The position numbers and the translations under genes are program-made. From contig JAHIVD010000088.1 in the NCBI GenBank assembly GCA_018816815.1, positions 1 to 12,528 on the forward strand: a DNA stretch of 12,528 bases. The letters are read 5' to 3'. Source of the stretch: Patescibacteria group bacterium (lineage in GTDB: Bacteria; Patescibacteriota; Microgenomatia; Daviesbacterales; UBA10151). Below, in pieces: positions 8,357 to 12,528 of the stretch; positions within the stretch are counted from its first letter, which is position 1, and each line of letters begins with the position of its first letter. The notes beneath the pieces are model-generated. The model saw nothing but the letters and a program-made list of their open reading frames with translations. It was not told the origin of the DNA and made no database searches.

Positions 8357-8518
8357 AAATACTTTGTTACTATAAATATTACGTAATTTTTAACAAGCGT
8401 GAGTTTATTACAATGGATTTTGACAGAAATTGTGACTAATAGAACAAAAAAAATAATGGATAAAAAGATCTTCATTATTAAGAATTGAAAGATTAAAAGA
8501 AGAAATAAAATAAATAAT
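8357..8518 (+). other. AT-rich spacer between rpsG and the mini-Gre gene
   Basis: No complete gene is visible here. It contains a perfect palindrome ATTACGTAAT (about 8378-8388) flanked by TTGTTA and TAACAA, but no U-tailed GC stem, so I do not call a terminator. Promoter pieces occur (TACAAT at 8409-8414, TTGACA at 8420-8425) but not at a workable spacing from partners. The last 65 nt contain short reading frames resembling the first helix of Gre factors (MDKKIFIIKN from 8456, and IERLKEEIK in another frame from 8484), possibly a decayed 5' end. Confidence 0.4.
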
Positions 8519-8743
8519 ATGAATAAAAAATTGAAGAAACAAAAAATAATAATGTGGCAGGAAAATTTAGCTAAATTGGAAGAAGATCTAAAGGCGATTA
8601 TGGAGAAAAAAGGAGCAGCTGCCCAAGAAGGTGATCTATCGGAAAATGCAGCTTATTCAATGGCAATTGAGGATGCAGAAACAGCTAGAGTGAGAATTCA
8701 AGCAATCAAGGAAATTATTAAAGATCTAAAAAAGGATGAATAA
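8519..8743 (+). CDS. Stand-alone Gre-type coiled-coil protein (GreA/GreB N-terminal domain only)
   Basis: This 74-aa, highly charged helical protein matches the N-terminal coiled coil of Gre transcript-cleavage factors. The first helix spans about residues 13-33. The hairpin tip reads EGDLSENAAYSMA at 37-49, corresponding to the GDLxENAxY signature of GreA, and the return helix runs 50-72. D39 and E42 match the tip acidic residues (D41 and E44 of E. coli GreA) that coordinate the second magnesium in the polymerase active site. The FKBP-like C-terminal domain that docks full-length Gre factors onto the secondary-channel rim is absent; the stop comes right after the coiled coil. The start is uncertain: ATG at 8519 or 8552 (M12), neither with a good Shine-Dalgarno. 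fusA starts 2 nt downstream with its ribosome site inside this gene. The domain call is firm; activity without the docking domain is inference. Confidence 0.85.
   Translation: MNKKLKKQKIIMWQENLAKLEEDLKAIMEKKGAAAQEGDLSENAAYSMAIEDAETARVRIQAIKEIIKDLKKDE
8731..8736 (+). promoter_or_regulatory. Ribosome binding site of fusA, inside the mini-Gre gene
   Basis: AAAGGA sits 9 nt before the fusA ATG at 8746 and within the last codons of the upstream gene, whose stop is 2 nt before that ATG. This arrangement favours translational coupling of the two genes and fixes the fusA start. Confidence 0.65.
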
Positions 8744-8745
8744 TT

Positions 8746-10884
8746 ATGGCAGCAACAAAGACCAAAAGAGATTTTCCGTTAGATAGAATCAGAAATATTG
8801 GCATTATTGCGCATATTGATGCCGGCAAAACCACAACAACCGAGCGGATTTTATTCTATACAGGTAGAACTTACAAAATCGGCAATATTGATGAGGGTAC
8901 AACTGTTACAGACTGGATGGAGCAGGAACGGGAGCGTGGAATTACTATTGTTTCTGCAGCCATCACGGCTTTTTGGACTGTTAAAAAAGGTCTTTTTGAA
9001 GGTTGCGAGACCAGGATAAATCTTATTGATACGCCGGGCCATGTTGATTTCACTGCTGAAGTTGAACGGAGTTTGCGGGTTTTAGATGGTGCAATAATTG
9101 TTTTGGATTCTTCCTCCGGTGTGCAGTCTCAAACAGAGACTGTTTGGAGACAAGCTAATAAATACAATGTGCCTCTAATTGCTTTTTCCAACAAGATGGA
9201 TGTAGTGGGGGCGGATTTTCAGGCTACTATTCAATCTGCCAGAGACAGATTAGGTGCAAATGCTGTTGCTTACAATTTACCAATAGGTAAAGAAAACGAC
9301 TTTAAAGGAGTAGTAGATTTGTTAACTGAAAAAGCTCTAATTTGGGAAGATGATGAAACTGGAACTAAATTTAATGAAACTGAAATACCTGTTGATATGG
9401 TTGAGGAGACAAAAAAAGCCCGAGAGAAGTTAGTTGAGGAAATTGCTGGTACTGATGATATTTTGATGGAGAAATATCTGGAGGGGAAAGAGATTACAGT
9501 AGAAGAATTAAAAAAAGCTTTGCGGAAAGCTGTTATTGAAAGCAAAATTGTGCCAACGATGGCTGGTTCTTCTCTTAGGAATAAAGGTGTTCAGCCAATG
9601 CTGGATGCAGTTATTGAATACTTGCCGTCTCCTCAGGATATAGCCACCATTGCCGGCATTAACCAGAAAACCGGGGAAGAAGAAGAAAGAAAAGCTGATT
9701 CTGCTGCGCCACTCTCTGCTTTAGCATTTAAAATTCAAATTGATCCGCATGTAGGAAAATTGACTTATATCAGAGTATATTCCGGAACCTTGAAAAGCGG
9801 CTCTTATATCTATAATGCTACCAAACAAACTAGAGAAAGAGTGGGTAGGCTGCTTCTTATGTATGCTAACGACAGGGAGGAAATCGAACAGGCTTACGCC
9901 GGAGAAATTGTAGCAGCAGTAGGTTTAAAAGATACTGTTACAGGTAATACTCTTTGCGGTGAGAGTGCTCCAATTATTTTGGAGTCTATTTCTTTTCCTG
10001 ATCCGGTTATTTCTTTGGCAATAGAACCAAAAACAAAATCAGATCAGGAAAAATTAGGTCATGCTTTGCAAAGACTTTCCGAAGAAGATCCGACTTTTAG
10101 GGTTAAGTCTGATAAAGAAACTGGTCAAACCATTATTGCAGGCATGGGTGAACTGCAGCTTGAAATATTGGTTGATCGCATGAAAAGAGAATTTAAGTTA
10201 GATGCAAATGTTGGTCAGCCGCAGGTTGCGTATAAAGAAACTATTACTCAGACAGCAACAGGTGAAGGAAAGTATATCAGACAAACCGGGGGTCGCGGTC
10301 AATATGGTCATTGTTTGCTTAGAATTGAACCTCTGCCGCGGGGAACCGGGAGGGAGTTTGTATCAGAAATTGTCGGTGGGACTATCCCAAGAGAGTTTAT
10401 TTCCCCAATTGAAAAAGGAATTATTGAAAAAGAGGATACTGGTATTTTGGCAGGATTCCCTGTAACTGATATCAGAGTAGTTGTTTATGACGGATCTTTT
10501 CATGATGTTGACTCCTCAGAAATTGCTTTTAAAATTGCAGCTTCTTTGGGTTTATCTGAAGCAGCCAAGAAAGCTGAGATGATACTTTTGGAGCCAATCA
10601 TGAAAGTAGAAGTTACTACCCCTGAGGAGTTTTTAGGAGAGATTATTGGTGATTTGTCTTCTAAAAGAGCGCAAATCTTATCTTCTGAAACCCGCGGTAA
10701 TGCCAGAGTAGTTGTAGCGTTGGTTCCTTTGGAAGAAATGCATGGATATGCTACAGCTATCCGTTCTATGTCTCAGGGCAGAGCAACTTATTACATGGAA
10801 GCAGATCATTATGAAACAGTTCCGCAAAATATTACCCAGAAAATCATTGAATCCTCAGGCTTTACAGGACGGGTGGAACACTAA
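8746..10884 (+). CDS. fusA: Translation elongation factor G
   Basis: EF-G is the GTPase that drives tRNA-mRNA translocation and, with RRF, ribosome recycling. The 712 aa length is near the E. coli 704. G-domain motifs are AHIDAGKTTTTERI (22-35), RGITI in switch I (64-68), DTPGHVDF with switch-II H99 (95-102) and NKMD (149-152); the last is followed by V where R is usual. Domain IV contains the GGRGQYGH loop and the YDGSFHDVDSSEIAF segment, whose His corresponds to the E. coli H583 tip residue. The C-terminus has MSQGRATYYMEADHYE, as in family members. It is a single canonical EF-G, with no sign of the duplicated or tetracycline-protection type. It sits in the expected str order but with the mini-Gre gene inserted before it and a membrane-protein gene starting 1 nt after its stop. 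Confidence 0.99.
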   Translation: MAATKTKRDFPLDRIRNIGIIAHIDAGKTTTTERILFYTGRTYKIGNIDEGTTVTDWMEQERERGITIVSAAITAFWTVKKGLFEGCETRINLIDTPGHVDFTAEVERSLRVLDGAIIVLDSSSGVQSQTETVWRQANKYNVPLIAFSNKMDVVGADFQATIQSARDRLGANAVAYNLPIGKENDFKGVVDLLTEKALIWEDDETGTKFNETEIPVDMVEETKKAREKLVEEIAGTDDILMEKYLEGKEITVEELKKALRKAVIESKIVPTMAGSSLRNKGVQPMLDAVIEYLPSPQDIATIAGINQKTGEEEERKADSAAPLSALAFKIQIDPHVGKLTYIRVYSGTLKSGSYIYNATKQTRERVGRLLLMYANDREEIEQAYAGEIVAAVGLKDTVTGNTLCGESAPIILESISFPDPVISLAIEPKTKSDQEKLGHALQRLSEEDPTFRVKSDKETGQTIIAGMGELQLEILVDRMKREFKLDANVGQPQVAYKETITQTATGEGKYIRQTGGRGQYGHCLLRIEPLPRGTGREFVSEIVGGTIPREFISPIEKGIIEKEDTGILAGFPVTDIRVVVYDGSFHDVDSSEIAFKIAASLGLSEAAKKAEMILLEPIMKVEVTTPEEFLGEIIGDLSSKRAQILSSETRGNARVVVALVPLEEMHGYATAIRSMSQGRATYYMEADHYETVPQNITQKIIESSGFTGRVEH

Positions 10885-10885
10885 A

Positions 10886-11137
10886 ATGAACCGATTCAAA
10901 ATTATAACTACTTATGTAATCAGTATTATTATTTGTGCGTTAATTGCCAGATGGTTTTTTGAAAATTTTCTCTATCCTCCTCTTTTGGATATACCTTCAG
11001 GATCGATGACAGAGAAACTTATAGAAAGCGAGAGGGCTTTTGGAGGCATAATTGCGATGTATTTAGGTGGAATTCTAGGTATTGTATTGGCACTGTTAGG
11101 AAGAATAGTTGTAAGTTTGCAATGCAAAAAATCTTAA
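10886..11137 (+). CDS. Small two-helix membrane protein with a signal-peptidase-I-like serine box
   Basis: This 83-aa protein of unknown function has a short basic N-terminus (MNRFK), a first transmembrane helix at about 6-23, a loop 24-51, a second transmembrane helix at about 52-78, and a basic tail ending QCKKS. The loop reads FLYPPLLDIPSGSMTEKL (28-44). This closely resembles the region after the second membrane helix of E. coli LepB (FIYEPFQIPSGSMMPTL), where the Ser is the catalytic nucleophile (S40 here). The usual PTL after SGSM is replaced by TEKL, and no box with the catalytic lysine follows. It is therefore either a degenerate or mini signal-peptidase relative or a coincidental match, and protease activity looks unlikely. 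I chose ATG 10886 because it follows the fusA TAA by 1 nt and precedes the first helix; the open frame further upstream lies inside fusA. Confidence 0.75.
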   Translation: MNRFKIITTYVISIIICALIARWFFENFLYPPLLDIPSGSMTEKLIESERAFGGIIAMYLGGILGIVLALLGRIVVSLQCKKS

Positions 11138-11154
11138 GTTTATTAAAATAGAGA

Positions 11155-11214
11155 TTGGACTTTCGTTTCCTGGGGTGTGTATTCATAATTTTATTAATGA
11201 TCGTGGAGCACTAA
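11155..11214 (+). CDS. Possible 19-residue hydrophobic peptide ahead of gpsA
   Basis: An open frame from TTG at 11155 to TAA at 11212-11214 reads LDFRFLGCVFIILLMIVEH, a single membrane-helix-like peptide ending 3 nt before the gpsA ATG. No good ribosome site precedes the TTG. The Shine-Dalgarno-like GTGGAG for gpsA lies within its last codons, so translation would be coupled. It could be a chance frame, or a remnant of the preceding membrane gene. Confidence 0.15.
   Translation: MDFRFLGCVFIILLMIVEH
11203..11208 (+). promoter_or_regulatory. Ribosome binding site of gpsA
   Basis: GTGGAG lies 9 nt before the ATG at 11218 and supports that start. The 14-nt context GTGGARCACTAAAA also occurs at the fusA stop just before the membrane-protein start at 10886 (10873-10886). 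Confidence 0.5.
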
Positions 11215-11217
11215 AAA

Positions 11218-12225
11218 ATGGTAGAACGAAAAGATGAGAAAATAGCTATCCTGACTGCAGGATCAATGGGAATCGCTATAGGTACGGTATTTGCAGAAAA
11301 TAGCGATCAAGTTGTTTTTGGTTACAGATCAGAAGAATCTTGCAGACAGTTTTTAAACACTAGAATAGATGTAAGGTTTCCAGGCATTGAATTGCCGGAC
11401 AATATATCCGCTACAACTGATTTGTATACCTTGGTTGCAGAAGCAGGGTTAATTGTAGTAGCTACTCGGGCTCGTTATCTAAGAAGTTTTTTTTCTCAAT
11501 TCATTCCTATCATGAGACCTGGTGCTAACATATTACATGTAATCAAAGGTTTTGATTCAGAGACAAATCAAAGAATATCAGAAATCTTAATTAATGAAGA
11601 TCCTTCTTTAAGTAATCGTATAGCGGTTTTGTCAGGACCAAATTATGCTCATGAAATAGTTAAGCGGAAGTATACAGTAACTGTTATAGCATCTACAGAT
11701 CAGAGTTTTGCTAAGTGTTTGCAAACAAAACTTCACGCTCCATGGTTTAGACCATATATCTCTGATGATATGGTAGGCGTAGAGTTGGGAGGGGCTCTAA
11801 AAAATCCTGTTGCTATGGCTGTTGGTATTGTGGAGGGGATGAAGTTGGGTGCCAATGCTTCTGCTGCTATGCAAACTAGAGGATTATATGAAATGATAAA
11901 GCTGGCAGTAGCTTTAGGAGCGAATGAAAAGACTTTTACGGGTTTTGCTGGATACGGAGATCTATCGCTTAGCTGTAAGCCGCCTGGAAGAAATTATTTG
12001 GCAGGACATCAGATTGGACAAGGAGTGCAACCCACATCTTTATTAGAATCAGGTGTAACCATAGAAGGATTTGATTCAGTTCGTTCTGCAGTTGAATTAG
12101 CAAGATTACACAAGGTTGATGTTCCAATATTAGAAGCTCTTAGAGATATTTTATATCATGGATTAACTCTTGATGAAGCTGGTGAGAGATTGATGAGTAG
12201 GAACTTAGCCAACGAAGGGTTTTAA
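11218..12225 (+). CDS. gpsA: NAD(P)-dependent glycerol-3-phosphate dehydrogenase
   Basis: Soluble GpsA reduces dihydroxyacetone phosphate to sn-glycerol-3-phosphate, the backbone precursor of phospholipids. The 335 aa length fits the family. An N-terminal Rossmann fold is followed by an all-helical catalytic domain. Visible motifs are TAGSMG (13-18) at the dinucleotide loop, IKGFD with K110, SGPNYAHE (139-146) matching the family SGPSFA, ELGGALKNP with catalytic K195 (189-197), TRGLYEM (220-226), GFAGYGDL with D248, and GRN (R258, N259) at the phosphate-binding site. The first Gly of the usual GAGSxG loop is Thr here, which is odd. gpsA is not a usual member of the str operon, and its place between fusA and tuf suggests a lineage-specific insertion. 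A weak CATAAT (11184-11189) upstream could be a -10, but no good -35 accompanies it. Confidence 0.93.
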   Translation: MVERKDEKIAILTAGSMGIAIGTVFAENSDQVVFGYRSEESCRQFLNTRIDVRFPGIELPDNISATTDLYTLVAEAGLIVVATRARYLRSFFSQFIPIMRPGANILHVIKGFDSETNQRISEILINEDPSLSNRIAVLSGPNYAHEIVKRKYTVTVIASTDQSFAKCLQTKLHAPWFRPYISDDMVGVELGGALKNPVAMAVGIVEGMKLGANASAAMQTRGLYEMIKLAVALGANEKTFTGFAGYGDLSLSCKPPGRNYLAGHQIGQGVQPTSLLESGVTIEGFDSVRSAVELARLHKVDVPILEALRDILYHGLTLDEAGERLMSRNLANEGF

Positions 12226-12241
12226 AACCAGCATTAGCACA

Positions 12242-12270
12242 TTAATGGATGCCTAGAATTTTGTTAAAAT
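12242..12270 (+). promoter_or_regulatory. Candidate tuf promoter with extended -10
   Basis: TG at 12262-12263, one base, then TAAAAT at 12265-12270 gives an extended -10 (five of six to TATAAT). Seventeen nt upstream is a weak -35, TTAATG (12242-12247). The predicted start near 12277 would give a tuf leader of about 180 nt. An alternative pair is TTGACT (12336-12341) with TAAGAT (12361-12366), but its 19-nt spacer is long. TATAGT (12431-12436) is an isolated -10-like site. Confidence 0.4.
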
Positions 12271-12373
12271 GTCTTATCCTTTGGCAAGGAGGATTGTCTT
12301 AGATAATAAACAGTGGTTAGGTCGTGATTTTTATTTTGACTATTGCATTTTAAAGAAGAATAAGATAAATTAG
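12269..12373 (+). CDS. Possible 34-residue open frame in the gpsA-tuf gap
   Basis: ATG at 12269 opens a frame of 34 codons ending in TAG at 12371-12373. It begins MSYPLARRIVLDNKQW, continues with an aromatic stretch (DFYFDYC) and ends basic. It overlaps the candidate -10 element, so if that promoter is used this ATG would not be on the transcript. A strong AAGGAGG lies inside it (12286-12292) with no gene at the right distance. The stop is 4 nt before a hairpin, a leader-peptide-like layout. No family is recognised, and a frame this short can be chance. Confidence 0.2.
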   Translation: MSYPLARRIVLDNKQWLGRDFYFDYCILKKNKIN

Positions 12374-12377
12374 TTAT

Positions 12378-12401
12378 TACCAGCTTCAAGAAGGGCTGGT
12401 A
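12378..12401 (+). terminator. Hairpin between gpsA and tuf (weak terminator or leader structure)
   Basis: TACCAGC (12378-12384) pairs perfectly with GCTGGTA (12395-12401) around a 10-base loop, and the loop's TT/AA can add pairs. Only short T stretches follow (ATTTAATT), so it is a poor intrinsic terminator. It may act as a partial terminator after gpsA or as a structure in the tuf leader. A second ACCAGC at 12227-12232, just after the gpsA stop, could pair with the same GCTGGT. Confidence 0.45.
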
Positions 12402-12460
12402 TTTAATTACTATCTTGATTCTAGACAAACTATAGTAATAGATGGTAAAATAATTAGAAT

Positions 12461-12528
12461 ATGGCAGATCAGAAAAAATTTGATAGAAGTAAACCGCACG
12501 TTAATGTCGGCACCATGGGTCATGTTGA
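12461..12528 (+). CDS. tuf: Elongation factor Tu, N-terminal fragment
   Basis: EF-Tu is the GTPase that delivers aminoacyl-tRNA to the ribosome. Only 22 complete codons are present before the window ends: MADQKKFDRSKPHVNVG followed by TMGHV and the first two bases of the next codon. This is the canonical EF-Tu start leading into the P-loop GHVDHGKT, with Met where many bacteria have Ile. Its position after fusA fits the str operon, though gpsA and the membrane gene intervene. No Shine-Dalgarno is visible before the ATG (TAATTAGAAT), which is notable for a gene normally translated very heavily. Confidence 0.96.
   Translation, partial: MADQKKFDRSKPHVNVGTMGHV

Noticed and set aside
8371..8396. 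Terminator after rpsG formed by TTGTTA/TAACAA and ATTACGTAAT
   Set aside because: The stems are very AT-rich, the inner palindrome leaves no proper loop, and no U tract follows.
8420..8425. Perfect -35 hexamer TTGACA upstream of the mini-Gre gene
   Set aside because: No -10-like hexamer at 16-18 nt downstream; the nearest (TAATAG, AATAAT) are at about 11 and 26 nt.
8456..8518. UGA readthrough extending the mini-Gre protein upstream to 8456
   Set aside because: No in-frame TGA occurs in any of the clear genes, so recoding is unsupported, and the extension in that frame is not Gre-like after residue 10.
9270..9545. 91-codon minus-strand open frame inside fusA
   Set aside because: It is antisense to a clearly coding region; its Ser/Val-rich low-complexity composition is typical of a frame shadow.
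10202..10465. 87-codon + strand open frame inside fusA
   Set aside because: It overlaps the conserved domain III-IV region of EF-G in another frame and has no ribosome site or family resemblance.
10742..10885. In-frame open extension upstream of the 83-aa membrane protein
   Set aside because: It lies wholly inside fusA in another frame and adds no recognisable sequence; ATG 10886 sits 1 nt after the fusA stop and directly precedes the first membrane helix.
1..12528. CRISPR array, tRNA/rRNA genes, insertion sequence or phage genes
   Set aside because: I looked for regularly spaced repeats, tRNA-like cloverleaf gaps and terminal inverted repeats in the intergenic stretches and saw none; the non-coding gaps are all under 270 nt.

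Overview
The window is AT-rich and holds the fused RNA-polymerase (rif) and streptomycin (str) gene blocks of a bacterium, all on the + strand: rpoB, rpoC, rpsL, rpsG, a stand-alone Gre coiled-coil gene, fusA, a small membrane-protein gene, gpsA, and the first 22 codons of tuf. RpoB and RpoC lack the large E. coli-type lineage insertions. S12 carries an extra N-terminal segment and a Pro/Ala/Ser tail, EF-Tu begins with a GTMGHVD signature, and small unfamiliar genes sit between the housekeeping genes. My best guess is a Patescibacteria/CPR genome, possibly Microgenomates-like. This is inference from style; no marker here proves it. The complete genes end in TAA (seven) or TAG (rpoC), and none has an in-frame TGA, so UGA is not visibly recoded.

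Layout. Positions 1-263 hold a possible divergent partial gene (1-80, minus), a 9/10 direct repeat, a good sigma70-type promoter with an extended -10 (158-186), and a roughly 70-nt rpoB leader with a U-tailed hairpin and a 16-codon open frame. rpoB, rpoC and rpsL are separated by only 4 and 2 nt, and rpsG follows after 20 nt with a clear Shine-Dalgarno. A 162-nt AT-rich gap then precedes a 74-aa protein that is essentially the Gre-factor N-terminal coiled coil with both tip acidic residues but no C-terminal docking domain. It is coupled to fusA by a 2-nt gap. One nt after fusA comes an 83-aa two-helix membrane protein carrying an IPSGSM box like the catalytic serine box of type I signal peptidase, but with no catalytic domain. 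gpsA follows after 80 nt. A 235-nt gap with an extended -10, a 34-codon open frame and a hairpin then leads into tuf.

Functional logic. The block couples the transcription engine (beta, beta'), a probable RNAP secondary-channel factor (mini-Gre), decoding-site ribosomal proteins (S12, S7) and the elongation GTPases (EF-G, EF-Tu). The two envelope or lipid-related genes (SPase-box membrane protein and gpsA) inserted between fusA and tuf are the least expected content. The strongest candidates for something undescribed are the stand-alone mini-Gre gene with Gre-like decayed sequence just upstream, and the SPase-box mini membrane protein.
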